Origin: an uncultured Granulosicoccaceae bacterium
GTDB lineage: Bacteria; Pseudomonadota; Gammaproteobacteria; Granulosicoccales; Granulosicoccaceae
Direction of reading: 5' to 3'
Assembly: GCA_938020525.1 (NCBI GenBank)
Contig: CALIHW010000060.1
Span: 1 to 60,059, forward strand
Length of the DNA stretch: 60,059 nt
The notes under the pieces were generated by a model. The model made no database searches and was not told the origin of the DNA. It worked only from the letters and a program-made list of their open reading frames with translations. The translations under genes and the position numbers were made by a program. Positions 20,605-30,044 of this stretch are shown one piece after another; within the stretch, counting starts at the first letter, position 1, and each line of letters opens with the position of its first letter.

Positions 20605-20919
20605 ATGCAATCACTATCGCAAAGAAGACCCTGCTACAAGCAGAGTCAGCGTTGCCAACTTGGCAGCGCCAAACCAGGCGTCCGACAATACCCGATTCGA
20701 TCAGTGGGTAATTACCTGAAATCTATTTTGGATGTAGTCGTAAAGCCGCAGCCAAACTACAGCAGCTCACTGAAACATCTCACTGAACATCAATTGAGGG
20801 ATATCGGCTTTACTCGTGATCCGCCTAACTGGAAAATCCCCGACACCGATGTCGGCTTGCTACAAAGCGGTTTGCACGAACTGTGTCGTACGCGAATCAG
20901 ACGCCTGCCGAGAGGTTAG
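20605..20919 (+). CDS. DUF1127 domain small protein
   Basis: 104 residues. The ATG is preceded by AAAGGGAGAC, a strong ribosome-binding site. Residues about 52-75 (SSSLKHLTEHQLRDIGFTRD) match the DUF1127 signature of a basic helix ending in L-x-D-I-G-hydrophobic-x-R. The N-terminus is basic and Arg/Gln-rich, and the C-terminus is Arg-rich. Some DUF1127 proteins bind RNA and affect phosphate or metabolic regulation; here only family membership is supported. It is divergent from the LysR gene. Confidence 0.78.
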   Translation: MQSLSQRRPCYKQSQRCQLGSAKPGVRQYPIRSVGNYLKSILDVVVKPQPNYSSSLKHLTEHQLRDIGFTRDPPNWKIPDTDVGLLQSGLHELCRTRIRRLPRG

Positions 20920-20927
20920 TACGATAG

Positions 20928-21022
20928 GTGCTGTGCCGGAATTTTCACAGCACAGTCGGCAGAGCGAGTCGAAAAAATGTGGGTATAGCAGGTGTGGCCG
21001 CGGTTTAGTGTGCCACACCTGC
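20928..21022. terminator. Two strong hairpins between convergent genes
   Basis: The first hairpin has an 8-bp stem (20928-20935 with 20946-20953). The second has an 11-bp GC-rich stem (20988-20998 with 21012-21022). On the minus strand a run of six T follows the second stem after about twelve bases. They lie between the ends of the DUF1127 and lyase genes and probably terminate both, although neither has a T-tract directly abutting the stem. Confidence 0.5.
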
Positions 21023-21027
21023 CCGAC

Positions 21028-22662
21028 TTACCGCGCGCGGCTCAGGAACCTTCTTTTAAGAGTGGTCAGCGATAACAGCAATACCATCAGCAACGTTGTC
21101 GTGCCGCCTCCGCCACTGTCTGAAGAGGTTTCACTACCACTTGAGTCATCATTCAACGATAGCGCTTTACTTATGGCTGAGACCTCAGCATCTGTAGCAA
21201 TACGGAAGTTATCGAAGAAGGCATACTGATCGGTAGATGGAGCCCACGAGGCGTCCGCTCCACCATAGAATGTGCTGAAGTAAAACAGGTTAATACCAAT
21301 ATTAGCGCTCTTGCGGAACATGTACTTTTGTTCGCTTAAGACCTTCTTTCCATCGATCCATGCTTCAAGAATGCCATCGGCTACTCCCGGGGTATTCATA
21401 ACTACTCTGTGTTGAACCCTGTGCCAGGTACCCGGCTGGGCATCGACACCCCAGAATTCATCATCACCAAAAAAGCTTACCTGATCTGCATGGTAGACAT
21501 AGTTCTCGAGCTGGCCGCCTTCACGCCACATACCACGTGCACTCCAGCCATCAAAACCATCCGGAAATCCGCCACCGGTATTACAACCGCTGGTTGGTGA
21601 CAACGTATTATCGTAGCCGCACAGGCCAGGCAACTTGCCACCTCGTACAAAGTCAAAACCCTCTGAAAACTTTACATCATAAGAAAGATATAGCTCTTCA
21701 TAGCTTGCAGGCAGGTCAACACCGAAATTAACATCAGAAAGAAAAGCTGCCGCACCCGCCGCTCCGTACTTGTTTCCTGGGTAGGTTACCCGTAACGAAT
21801 TGCCTCGTTCCGAGTCGGCAACTATGTTTACTCTGCGCTGAGTAAAACCTAAATGCCAAAAGGGTGTTTGCCAGTCAGCATTCACTTCAGTGGAGCCATA
21901 AGCACCCAATGCTGCTGATTCAAAGTCCTGTTCAAACACAACTCCCTTAAATACTTTTTTGGCAACCACCTCACAGACCTGATTGTTCTGGAAACCCCAG
22001 CCATCACCATCAGGATCAGTGTCTACTGCTGCACCAAAGCACTCAGGGAATCTCGAGGTAGCAGTTACTCTGCAGCTGCTTTCATTTTCCCAACCCCAGC
22101 CATCCGCGTTATCGTCAGAGGCACGGTATTCACAGGAGCGATGAGCGATAGGTGCAATAATGGGTGTAAGCGCGACACTTGCTACCTGACACGACGCACC
22201 ATTCTCCCAACCCCAGCCATCGCCATCACTGTCAGACGCACTGGATTCACAGACCGGGTTGCTGTTTCTCACTTTAGCAACGACGCTACAAGACGCACCA
22301 TTCTCCCAGCCCCATCCATCTCCGTCTGGATCGCTGGAGGGTTGCTCACAAACAGGAACCCCGTTATTTACCGCTTTTTCATGGGTTGCTACTTTACAGC
22401 TGGCATTATTCTCCCATCCCCATCCATCTCCATCACTGTCAAAAGAGGCGCTTGAACAGGTAGGCAGCTGAACAGCTGCAGCAGGCGTTTGCGAATCATC
22501 ATTGGCCAACAGAGGAGTGGATTCCGACTGACAGACCTTACCCGCCGGCAGCGGCCATTCTTCGTTAGCATCGTACTCACACGGAATTTCAGCGGCACTT
22601 AACGAACCGGATGCAAACAGCACTACAGCAATAAGACTCGAGCAAACGTTTTCCGTTTTCAC
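21028..22662 (-). CDS. Secreted polysaccharide lyase (PL14-like) with DGDGWGWEN repeats and C-terminal sorting tail
   Basis: The GTG at 22662 has GGAG six bases upstream and gives a clean signal peptide (MKTENVCSSLIAVVLFASGSLSAA). Residues about 60-230 hold five Cys-containing repeats of the type DSDGDGWGWENNASCKV, a module seen attached to polysaccharide-degrading enzymes of marine bacteria. The catalytic domain (from about VVFEQDFESAALG to YAFFDNFRIA) resembles polysaccharide-lyase-14/alginate-lyase beta-jelly rolls: LSYDVKFSEGFDFVRGGKLPGL and WHRVQHRVVMNTPG. The C-terminus is Ser/Gly-rich (SSDSGGGGTTT), then a hydrophobic helix and an Arg-rich end, like GlyGly-CTERM surface-sorting signals. 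The substrate (alginate, glucuronan or another uronic polymer) cannot be decided by eye. Confidence 0.82.
   Translation of the reverse strand: MKTENVCSSLIAVVLFASGSLSAAEIPCEYDANEEWPLPAGKVCQSESTPLLANDDSQTPAAAVQLPTCSSASFDSDGDGWGWENNASCKVATHEKAVNNGVPVCEQPSSDPDGDGWGWENGASCSVVAKVRNSNPVCESSASDSDGDGWGWENGASCQVASVALTPIIAPIAHRSCEYRASDDNADGWGWENESSCRVTATSRFPECFGAAVDTDPDGDGWGFQNNQVCEVVAKKVFKGVVFEQDFESAALGAYGSTEVNADWQTPFWHLGFTQRRVNIVADSERGNSLRVTYPGNKYGAAGAAAFLSDVNFGVDLPASYEELYLSYDVKFSEGFDFVRGGKLPGLCGYDNTLSPTSGCNTGGGFPDGFDGWSARGMWREGGQLENYVYHADQVSFFGDDEFWGVDAQPGTWHRVQHRVVMNTPGVADGILEAWIDGKKVLSEQKYMFRKSANIGINLFYFSTFYGGADASWAPSTDQYAFFDNFRIATDAEVSAISKALSLNDDSSGSETSSDSGGGGTTTLLMVLLLSLTTLKRRFLSRAR
21968..22462 (-). 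repeat. Five tandem DGDGWGWEN modules within the lyase gene
   Basis: Five copies, each with an acidic D-x-D-G-D-G-W-G-W-E-N turn followed by Cys five or six residues on, spaced about 28-40 residues apart. The acidic turn resembles a calcium-binding loop. The fourth copy is altered (DDNADGWGWEN) and the fifth ends FQN in place of WEN. A further Cys-containing segment at the mature N-terminus may be a decayed sixth copy. Confidence 0.85.
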
Positions 22663-23220
22663 CACACACTCCAATACATTTCAAGACGACAGCAGACTGA
22701 CAAATCAACCAACCTTAAGAAGTAAATTGCTTGTCTTAAAATCCTTAGCGGTATACAAAGCGCTGAATTGACGGAACGTGTCAGAAAATAAACAAAATTA
22801 CGTTTCAGCACGGAAAGATTTGGGCTCATCCCAAGAGATATAGCATTTAGAATTAGTCCATTCTTTTATGGAATGATTTGCAAATATCTGAAAATAAAGA
22901 ACTTAGACGTCTTGCTAAAATCTGGCTCGACTACCGCCATGGGTTTGCGTAATCCGTATCAACTCACTGTCAATTAGCCGAACGTACTAGTGATTAAATT
23001 CGCAGCTTGGCTAGACTCTACTCGCCTGGATCATCGCAATAGACGGTAAGATGAAAAACAGCTCTATGATAATTGTCACCTGCATTACCCTTGGCCTACT
23101 GACAATCTACCTCGCCCGAACCTTTGGAGTTCTCGGTGGATGACTCTGAAAACCAAACGACAAGTTGGCAGTTAGCGTTTGCCGCTCAAAGTCCATTCGA
23201 TTTAGAAATCATTCCATCTT
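22663..23220. other. Intergenic gap between the lyase gene and mnmG
   Basis: About 550 AT-rich bases. The only candidate gene is the 30-codon ORF at 23051. The left part should contain the lyase promoter; I see no repeat or RNA gene. Confidence 0.4.
23051..23143 (+). CDS. Possible 30-residue single-helix membrane peptide
   Basis: ATG to TGA encodes MKNSSMIIVTCITLGLLTIY and then LARTFGVLGG: a short polar start, one hydrophobic helix of about 17 residues and a small tail, a plausible small membrane protein. The upstream GGTAAG is a poor ribosome-binding site and no promoter is evident, so it may be chance. Confidence 0.3.
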   Translation: MKNSSMIIVTCITLGLLTIYLARTFGVLGG

Positions 23221-25128
23221 TCAGGCGATTTGTCCGACACGACGATCGAGCAGTTGCTGCTTCTTCAAACTCACCAACAACAGCGATACGGCTGCGGGTG
23301 TAACACCAGGTATGCGGGATGCCTGACCAACTGTGTCAGGCCGCTGCTCTGACAGCTTTTGCTGCACTTCTGAAGACAAGCCAGATACATTAGCGTAATC
23401 AAACGACTGTGGTATTCGCGATTCTGAATAACGCGATTGTTTTTCGATTTCCTCCTGCTGCCGTTCTATATAACCCTGATAACGTATTTGGGTTTCCAAC
23501 TGCAGCAGCGCTGCTTTGTTGTTGACCGGAAATCGATCAGGAAAAATCTTTTGCAAACCAGTGCAGTCAATTTCAGGGCGGCGCAATAAATCCAGAACCT
23601 GCTGATCTTTCTGTACATGAACATCAAACGCCTGTTCTATCTTGCGCGCATCATCCGATGCCGCATGCACAAACCACTTAGCTATTGATTCGCGATTGCG
23701 TTCGATTGCTTCGACCTTGTTATTAAATTGTTGCCAGCGGTTATCATTAACCAAACCCAGCTCACGGCCTTTCTCTGTGAGTCTTAAATCCGCATTATCC
23801 TCACGCAACAACAATCGATACTCCGCTCGACTGGTAAACATGCGATAGGGCTCTAAAGTGCCGCGGGTAATCAGATCATCGATTAAAACACCAATGTAGG
23901 CCTCATTACGACGCGGTGACCAGGCTTCAAGTCCTTTTACCGCACGCGCTGCATTTATTCCTGCGACCAACCCTTGCGCACCAGCCTCTTCATAACCGGT
24001 GGTACCATTAATCTGACCCGCGAAGTACAGACCATCGATAAACTTGGTTTCAAGTGACGCATGCAGATCACGTGGATCAAAGAAATCATATTCGATTGCG
24101 TAACCCGCACGGGTGATATGAGCGTTCTCAAAGCCTTTGATGCTATGTACATAATCCAGCTGAACTGAAAACGGCAGACTGGTAGAAATACCGTTCGGGT
24201 AGACCTCATGAGTATTTAACCCTTCAGGTTCAATAAAAATCTGATGCGAAGTTTTATCGGCAAAACGTACTACTTTGTCTTCAATTGATGGACAGTAGCG
24301 CGGACCGACACCTTCAATATTGCCGGAATACATCGCCGACTTTCCCAGGTTGGCATTGATAATTTCATGCGTCTTTTCATTCGTATGCGTGATATGGCAA
24401 TGCACCTGCTCAGGATGATCAGCCTCACTACCCAGGTAAGAAAATACCGGCCGCGGAGTATCACCCGGTTGTGCTTCCAGTTGCGAATAATCGATGGTTT
24501 TGCCATCAATACGAGGGGGTGTGCCGGTTTTTAGTCGTGCCACTCGAAACGGCAAAGCGCGTAGTCTTTTTGCCAAGGCATTCGACGGTGCATCACCTGC
24601 TCTGCCACCCGCCTGCTGCACATCACCGATATGAATTTTGCCACCTAAAAAGGTACCGACTGTCAGCACCACGGAAACTGCGTTAAACCTGAGCCCGGAT
24701 TCAGTAACGACACCGCTACAACGATTGGTGGCTTCATCGACAATCAAATCATCGACCGATTGCTGAAAAATATGCAGACCCTGCTGGTTCTCTACAGCAG
24801 TTCTGATCGCTGCACGATAAAGCGCACGGTCTGCCTGCGAACGAGTGGCGCGCACCGCCGGGCCTTTTCGAGCATTGAGTGTTCGAATGTGAATGCCTGC
24901 CGCATCTGCAGCTTTGGCCATGATGCCACCAAGCGCATCAATTTCTTTCACCAAATGGCCTTTGCCAATACCGCCGATAGCCGGGTTACAGCTCATCTGA
25001 CCGATTGTTTCGATATTGTGGGTCAGCAAAAGCGTCCGCGCACCCGCACGGCTTGAAGCCAGTGCGGCTTCGGTACCAGCATGGCCACCGCCAACGACGA
25101 TGACATCATATTTTGTTTGGTCGCTCAT
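23221..25128 (-). CDS. mnmG: tRNA uridine 5-carboxymethylaminomethyl modification enzyme MnmG
   Basis: 635 residues from the ATG at 25128; the frame extends 13 codons further but [18 protein letters not shown] is the family start. The FAD-binding [12 protein letters not shown] lies at the N-terminus, followed by the conserved blocks [31 protein letters not shown] and [15 protein letters not shown]. With MnmE it installs cmnm5 groups on wobble U34 of several tRNAs. The gene usually sits next to rsmG; here other genes intervene. Confidence 0.98.
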   Translation of the reverse strand: MSDQTKYDVIVVGGGHAGTEAALASSRAGARTLLLTHNIETIGQMSCNPAIGGIGKGHLVKEIDALGGIMAKAADAAGIHIRTLNARKGPAVRATRSQADRALYRAAIRTAVENQQGLHIFQQSVDDLIVDEATNRCSGVVTESGLRFNAVSVVLTVGTFLGGKIHIGDVQQAGGRAGDAPSNALAKRLRALPFRVARLKTGTPPRIDGKTIDYSQLEAQPGDTPRPVFSYLGSEADHPEQVHCHITHTNEKTHEIINANLGKSAMYSGNIEGVGPRYCPSIEDKVVRFADKTSHQIFIEPEGLNTHEVYPNGISTSLPFSVQLDYVHSIKGFENAHITRAGYAIEYDFFDPRDLHASLETKFIDGLYFAGQINGTTGYEEAGAQGLVAGINAARAVKGLEAWSPRRNEAYIGVLIDDLITRGTLEPYRMFTSRAEYRLLLREDNADLRLTEKGRELGLVNDNRWQQFNNKVEAIERNRESIAKWFVHAASDDARKIEQAFDVHVQKDQQVLDLLRRPEIDCTGLQKIFPDRFPVNNKAALLQLETQIRYQGYIERQQEEIEKQSRYSESRIPQSFDYANVSGLSSEVQQKLSEQRPDTVGQASRIPGVTPAAVSLLLVSLKKQQLLDRRVGQIA

Positions 25129-25244
25129 TGCGGTTTTCGCTTGCTGTCGAGGATACGTTGCCCGCACATTATAGACCGATGTCTAACAGCAAATAAGATA
25201 AGTGTCTGAAAACAGGCCTTTATCTCTGCACAACAACAGCGCTT

Positions 25245-25493
25245 TCAGGGAAGTGATGGCAGCAACGAAATCTTACCTAAATCATAACCGTTGCTTTGCG
25301 CAAGGTTATCGAGCGCCTGAAGCTCAGCGTTAGTCAAAACAATCTGCGTGGCGACAGGTGAAGAAAAACTGGCCCCAAATGGCATCATATCGTGACATAG
25401 TTTGCTGCCTTCGATTCTGTACACCTGCCCCGCCTCATTCATGCCCGCCAGCCCGCCAGAGATTCTAAACCGAATTGTACCGGGTAAGGACAA
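25245..25493 (-). CDS. Possible 82-residue hypothetical protein after mnmE
   Basis: An open frame downstream of mnmE. A TTG at 25493 preceded by AGAGGGG would give a soluble protein of 82 residues with one Cys (YRIEGSKLCHDM) and a charged C-terminal half (LTNAELQALDNLAQ). No family is recognised and the start is a guess. It fills the mnmE-mnmG gap on the same strand, which slightly favours reality. Confidence 0.35.
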   Translation of the reverse strand: MSLPGTIRFRISGGLAGMNEAGQVYRIEGSKLCHDMMPFGASFSSPVATQIVLTNAELQALDNLAQSNGYDLGKISLLPSLP

Positions 25494-25530
25494 GACCCCT
25501 CTGTGGTCATAAATCCACGCGCACGTGTGC

Positions 25531-26859
25531 TTATTTACCGATACAAAATCTCGAAAAAATCTCACCGAGTAAGTCATCACTGGTGAATTCACCGGTAATC
25601 AAATTTAATTGATCCTGCGCTAAACGCAGTTCTTCAGCAGAAAGCTCTCCGGCACTTGAATCCTGCAGATGTCGATGGCCTGACCTAATGTGTGATTGGG
25701 CTTTCGTAAGTGCATCAATATGCCTTCTTCGAGCCATCAATGCCCCTTCTGCGGTTTTTTCAAAGCCGGCACATTGCTTTATGTGTTCACGTAGTTGCGA
25801 TATTCCCTCACCGGTTTTTGCAGAAACCAACAGCATGTTTTCCAGCTGTTGTATTCCGCTCTGCAAATCGGCCTTATTTAAAACAAAGCTGACTGGAATA
25901 CCATCCGGTAGTTCATCAAGCAAACTTTGCTCAGGTTCACAGCCCGCTTCCACAACGAATAAAATTCGATCAGCCTGGTTTATCTGATCATGGGCACGCC
26001 TGACCCCCTCTTGCTCTATCGGGTCATCGCTGTTTCTTAAGCCTGCCGTATCAACGATATGAATTGGCATACCGTCGATGTTGATTTCCTCTTTTAGTAC
26101 ATCACGGGTGGTGCCTGCAATATCGGTGACTATCGCTGTGTCCTGCCCCGTCAATCGATTTAGCAGACTCGACTTACCCACATTAGGCAATCCTGCAATA
26201 ACAATACTGATCCCGTCTCTGAGTAACACACCCTCCTCACTTCTTTGCAGCAGCTGCGTCACAGACGACTCAAGTGTGGTAAACCGATCAGTGAGTTCTG
26301 AGTCTTTTAAAAATTCGATTTCTTCTTCGGCAAAATCCAATGCCGATTCTATATACACGCGGCAATTCACCAGCTGCTCAAGAATTACCTGTATCTCTGC
26401 AGAAAACTCACCCTGCAGCGAGCGCACTGCAGCACTGGCAGCTTCGGTCGTACTCGCTTCAATTAGATCACTGACAGCTTCAGCCTGAGCCAGATCTATT
26501 TTGTCATTCAAAAAAGCACGTTCGGTAAACTCGCCGGGTCTGGCAACTCTGGCACCGGCATTGGTAGCGACATCCAGCAACTGATCGAGCAACACATGGT
26601 TTCCATGTGACTGCAGCTCCAATACATCTTCACCCGTATAGGAATTCGGGCCTTTAAAATAGAGTGCGACACCCTGATCAATGACGGCACCAAAGCTATT
26701 AAAAAAAGGTGTGTAGCGTGCCTGCCTGGGTTTTAACGTTTGCTTCGTGATAAGAGATGCAATCTCAAGCGAACGAGCGCCACTGATTTTTACAATACCA
26801 ATGGCGCCCTTGCCTGAAGCGGTCGCGATAGCCGCTATGGTGTCCGTATTTTCGGACAC
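25531..26859 (-). CDS. mnmE: tRNA modification GTPase MnmE
   Basis: 442 residues. The N-terminal domain starts with DTIAAIATASGKGAIGIVKISG. The G domain inserted in the helical domain has GLPNVGKSSLLN (P-loop), the switch block TDIAGTTRD, DTAGLR and NKAD. The C-terminus is FCIGK, the invariant C-[IL]GK motif. It works with MnmG on tRNA U34 using methylene-tetrahydrofolate. The start is GTG, 10 bases after the yidC stop. Confidence 0.98.
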   Translation of the reverse strand: MSENTDTIAAIATASGKGAIGIVKISGARSLEIASLITKQTLKPRQARYTPFFNSFGAVIDQGVALYFKGPNSYTGEDVLELQSHGNHVLLDQLLDVATNAGARVARPGEFTERAFLNDKIDLAQAEAVSDLIEASTTEAASAAVRSLQGEFSAEIQVILEQLVNCRVYIESALDFAEEEIEFLKDSELTDRFTTLESSVTQLLQRSEEGVLLRDGISIVIAGLPNVGKSSLLNRLTGQDTAIVTDIAGTTRDVLKEEINIDGMPIHIVDTAGLRNSDDPIEQEGVRRAHDQINQADRILFVVEAGCEPEQSLLDELPDGIPVSFVLNKADLQSGIQQLENMLLVSAKTGEGISQLREHIKQCAGFEKTAEGALMARRRHIDALTKAQSHIRSGHRHLQDSSAGELSAEELRLAQDQLNLITGEFTSDDLLGEIFSRFCIGK

Positions 26860-26868
26860 GCAAGTTCG

Positions 26869-28563
26869 CTACTTTTCCGCCAGCACGTGACGGGTAATGT
26901 AGTACTGCTGCGCTATCGACAAGGTGTTGTTTACCACCCAGTACAACACCAGTCCCGCCGGGAAGAACGCAAAGAATATGGTAAATACAAATGGCATAGC
27001 CATGAATACTTTCGCCTGAATCGGATCTACCGGTGCCGGATTCAGTTTTTGCTGAATAAACATGGTAACGCCCATAATCAATGGCAACACATAGAACTTA
27101 TCTTTCAAAGACAGATCTTGAATCCACAGAATCCACGGTGCCTGACGCAACTCAACGCTTTCAAGCAATACCCAGTACAGGGAAATAAACACGGGTATTT
27201 GCACCATGATTGGCAGACATCCGCCAAGTGGATTGACCTTTTCTTTCTTATACAGATCCATCGTCGCCTGGCCCATCTTGGCACGATCATCACCGTAGCG
27301 CTCTTTCAAAGAGGCCAGTTCCGGTTGCAGTTTGCGCATGCGGGCCATGGAACGATAACTTGCTTCAGAAAGTTTGTAGAAAATTGCCTTGATACACATG
27401 GTCACACCAACAATCGCCCAGCCCCAGTTACCGACAATTGAGTGAATTTTTTGTAGCAGCCAGAAAATCGGTTTGGCAATTACCGAAAGGAAGCCGTAGT
27501 CAACGGTAAGGTCCAGTTTTGGTGCAACAGCTTTCATACGATCTTGAATTTTCGGGCCAACAAAAAAACCGGATTGCAGTTTACCGGCACCACCTGCCGG
27601 GACTTGAATCGCCTCTGACTGCAAGCCGATGATATGGCGCTGATCTCTACTCATGGTATAGATCTTATTGGTTTCATCCTGCCCTGGAATCCAGGCGCCG
27701 AGAAAATAGTGCTCGATAATGGCAGCCCAGCCACCTTTGGTTGATGTCTGGTGGCCGGCATCGTCAAAGTCACCGAAGTCTATTTTTTCGTAAGGGTCCT
27801 GATCTGTACTGACAACACCACCAATAAAGGTATAGATGAAACTCTGGGTTTCATCATCTGTCACCGGCTTACGACGCAACTGGCGATACTGGTTAAAGCT
27901 GAGCGCATTACCCGTGTTGTTCTGGATATCGTATTCAACGTTGATCAGATAACGATCGCGTTGGAATACAAATGTTTTGATAACGGTGATTCCATTTTCA
28001 GCCTGCCAAACCATCGGTACCCTGACCTCGTCCTGATCACCCAGGTTGTATTCTGTTTTTTCTACCTGGTAGATCGCGTGATGGTTAGGTGCTTCTCCAC
28101 TGGCACTTTGCAATCCTGATTGGGCAACAAAATATTCGGCATTGGAGTTACTCATCAGCACAAACGGATCATCCGGCGTTTCCAGTGCCGTCGGATATTG
28201 AAGCAACTTAACAATGTTGATATCACCGCCCCTGGTGCTCAGGGTCACTTCAAACGTATCAGTGGTAACAACAACATTTTCGCCAGCGGCAGTTCCGTCG
28301 GCGGGCTGAGTCACTGATTGCTGCCCATCAGTAACCGGCGTTGGAAGATCATTATTGGCAGCGGCAACACCAGCCGCAACACCCGCGGCTCCGGTTGCGG
28401 CCTGGTTAATTCCACCTTGATCAACTGTTGGCGCGGTTAGTCCTGGCTGATTACCGGCCACTGCGGGTTCTGGTTTTGGACCATAATCGATTCGCCACGA
28501 AGTCCATACCTGCAATAGCAGGAATCCAAGCGCCGCCCACAACAGAATGCGCTGATTATCCAT
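26869..28563 (-). CDS. yidC: Membrane protein insertase YidC
   Basis: 564 residues from the ATG at 28563 (MDNQRILLWAALGFLLLQVW); an upstream in-frame start exists but this is the family start. An N-terminal anchor, an Ala/Gly/Pro-rich linker (about 35-85) and a periplasmic beta-domain precede the conserved five-helix insertase core with KAIFYKLSEASYRSMARMRKLQPE and NPLGGCLPIMVQIPVFISLYWVL. It inserts and folds inner-membrane proteins, including Fo subunits a and c. Confidence 0.98.
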   Translation of the reverse strand: MDNQRILLWAALGFLLLQVWTSWRIDYGPKPEPAVAGNQPGLTAPTVDQGGINQAATGAAGVAAGVAAANNDLPTPVTDGQQSVTQPADGTAAGENVVVTTDTFEVTLSTRGGDINIVKLLQYPTALETPDDPFVLMSNSNAEYFVAQSGLQSASGEAPNHHAIYQVEKTEYNLGDQDEVRVPMVWQAENGITVIKTFVFQRDRYLINVEYDIQNNTGNALSFNQYRQLRRKPVTDDETQSFIYTFIGGVVSTDQDPYEKIDFGDFDDAGHQTSTKGGWAAIIEHYFLGAWIPGQDETNKIYTMSRDQRHIIGLQSEAIQVPAGGAGKLQSGFFVGPKIQDRMKAVAPKLDLTVDYGFLSVIAKPIFWLLQKIHSIVGNWGWAIVGVTMCIKAIFYKLSEASYRSMARMRKLQPELASLKERYGDDRAKMGQATMDLYKKEKVNPLGGCLPIMVQIPVFISLYWVLLESVELRQAPWILWIQDLSLKDKFYVLPLIMGVTMFIQQKLNPAPVDPIQAKVFMAMPFVFTIFFAFFPAGLVLYWVVNNTLSIAQQYYITRHVLAEK

Positions 28564-28638
28564 GAGCAGTCCGCCCTGGTATGACAAGGCAAAGCATGAC
28601 CTGGCTAATGATTATCTTCATTGAGGCTGACTTATTTT

Positions 28639-28893
28639 CTACTGACATTTTCTTGGGTGTTTGTTAGCGGTATCTGAAACTGCGTCCGGCACAGGATCAT
28701 ACCCGTGAGATCCAAAAGGGTTACAACGAAAAATACGTTTTGCGCCCAACCACAGCCCTTTTACTGCACCATGCGTCTGGATTGCTTCAATTGCATATTC
28801 AGAACAGCTAGGTGTGTATCGGCAATGTGGAGGCAACATCGGGCTAATAAAGCGTCGATACAAACCGATCAGAAGACACAGCGCGCTACGCAT
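28639..28893 (-). CDS. yidD: Membrane protein insertion efficiency factor YidD
   Basis: 84 residues with the full family signature: [55 protein letters not shown]. This small amphipathic protein aids YidC-dependent insertion. It overlaps the end of rnpA by eight bases, the usual arrangement. Confidence 0.97.
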   Translation of the reverse strand: MRSALCLLIGLYRRFISPMLPPHCRYTPSCSEYAIEAIQTHGAVKGLWLGAKRIFRCNPFGSHGYDPVPDAVSDTANKHPRKCQ

Positions 28894-29314
28894 TCTTTGA
28901 GACCCGAGACCAGTGCTTTTCCAAACTTTCTAGAATATCTTGATTGCTGGCAGTAACACTGGCGTGTCGAGCGAGCAGTACGATATCAAACCCAGCCAGC
29001 GAATGCTTGTGTTGTCTAAAGGATTCTCTGACCAATCTTTTAAGTCGATTGCGATCAACTGCTCTCTTGGCGCATTTTTTTGCCACTGCCATACCCAAAC
29101 GGGCTGTGTGGCGAGTAATTTGAGACAGGCATTTGTCACGATCGGTACCAGGCTCAGACGCACCCGAATCCTGGTGTGCATCGTGGTTTTCACGGCTAAG
29201 GATGGTGAAGTAGCGATCCGCTGAACGTGAGTTTTTATTAAAAACCCGAGTGTATTGCCAGGCGTTGGTAAGTCTCGAATCTCTGGAGAACCGAGTGTCG
29301 TCTTGTTGCGACAT
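28886..29314 (-). CDS. rnpA: Ribonuclease P protein component
   Basis: 142 residues from the ATG at 29314, which has GGGAG upstream. The RNA-binding signature [17 protein letters not shown] is intact, and [13 protein letters not shown] is the usual N-terminal block. Residues about 41-70, between FTILS and [10 protein letters not shown], are an extra polar, acidic/His-containing insert compared with typical proteins of about 120 residues. It assists the RNase P RNA in tRNA 5' maturation. It is followed by yidD and preceded by rpmH. Confidence 0.96.
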   Translation of the reverse strand: MSQQDDTRFSRDSRLTNAWQYTRVFNKNSRSADRYFTILSRENHDAHQDSGASEPGTDRDKCLSQITRHTARLGMAVAKKCAKRAVDRNRLKRLVRESFRQHKHSLAGFDIVLLARHASVTASNQDILESLEKHWSRVSKNA

Positions 29315-29522
29315 GAATTCTCCCAAGGAACTTAAACTGGGGACGTGAAACGGACCTCTTACAGAGCGTCGATCACAGATGATCACGCTACTACCACTAC
29401 CAGTTGTGGTCAGGAATTTACGCGTCCGCTACATGAGCTGTGGTTGGTAATTCCTGGCAAACTTAACGGTGGTTAAAAATTAACCAATCTGCTGTTTGCA
29501 AAGACTTATCCCAAAGGCGAAA

Positions 29523-29657
29523 TCAGGCAGAAAGTCGTTTACGACCCTTTGCTCTTCTGGAACGAATTACCGCTCTGCCGCCTCGAGTTGCCATGCGCGC
29601 ACGGAAGCCGTGTGTGCGCTTGCGTCGCAGATTGCTTGGCTGAAAAGTCTGTTTCAT
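29523..29657 (-). CDS. rpmH: 50S ribosomal protein L34
   Basis: 44 codons from ATG at 29657: [20 protein letters not shown] then [11 protein letters not shown] and a basic tail ending KRLSA. This is the standard length and sequence of bL34. It heads the rpmH-rnpA-yidD-yidC-mnmE series and diverges from dnaA. Confidence 0.98.
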   Translation of the reverse strand: MKQTFQPSNLRRKRTHGFRARMATRGGRAVIRSRRAKGRKRLSA

Positions 29658-30044
29658 TTTAAATTACCGGTAGCTGCATGGCAGATGACGTAGCCCGCAG
29701 ATTAATTGGTGTAACTGAAAGTTAGCTCTCTGATTATCGCTACTAAAACGTCTCACGTCAATGATTACACTTGGCTTTCAAATCCAAATCAACTGTGGAT
29801 AACTTTCACAAACAGTAATAGACTATTTTTCGTCGTTGTGAAGCACCGGCTTTCAGGAACTTAATAGATTTGCCCGTGCTCCATCCGCACAGATCTGTAC
29901 AAACCCGCGCAAACCACTCCGTAGGTTCCAGTATTGCCATCTTTGCTGCGGCCGCTTGCATCACCCATGTTTTGTTTTTACCGCATAAATATAACTATAT
30001 TTCTTTTTTTGGACCTTTTGGTCCACACCGGGGAGAGCGTCTAA
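29658..30044. promoter_or_regulatory. rpmH-dnaA divergent regulatory region with one DnaA box
   Basis: This 387-base region holds the divergent promoters of rpmH and dnaA. One perfect DnaA box (TGTGGATAA, 29794-29802) is visible. A 6-bp hairpin (30010-30025, TGGACC/GGTCCA with a TTTT loop) lies in the dnaA leader just before the ribosome-binding site GGGGAGAG, following a T-rich stretch. The single box fits autoregulation of dnaA; this is the oriC site in pseudomonads, but box density here is low. Confidence 0.6.

Noticed and set aside
29339..29356. GGACGTGAAACGG near rnpA as a third parS site
   Set aside because: Only the right half of the consensus matches; the left half does not.
29470..29486. 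TGGTTAA/TTAACCA hairpin downstream of rpmH as a terminator
   Set aside because: The stem is AT-rich and short, lacks a T-tract, and rnpA follows on the same strand, so it is not convincing.
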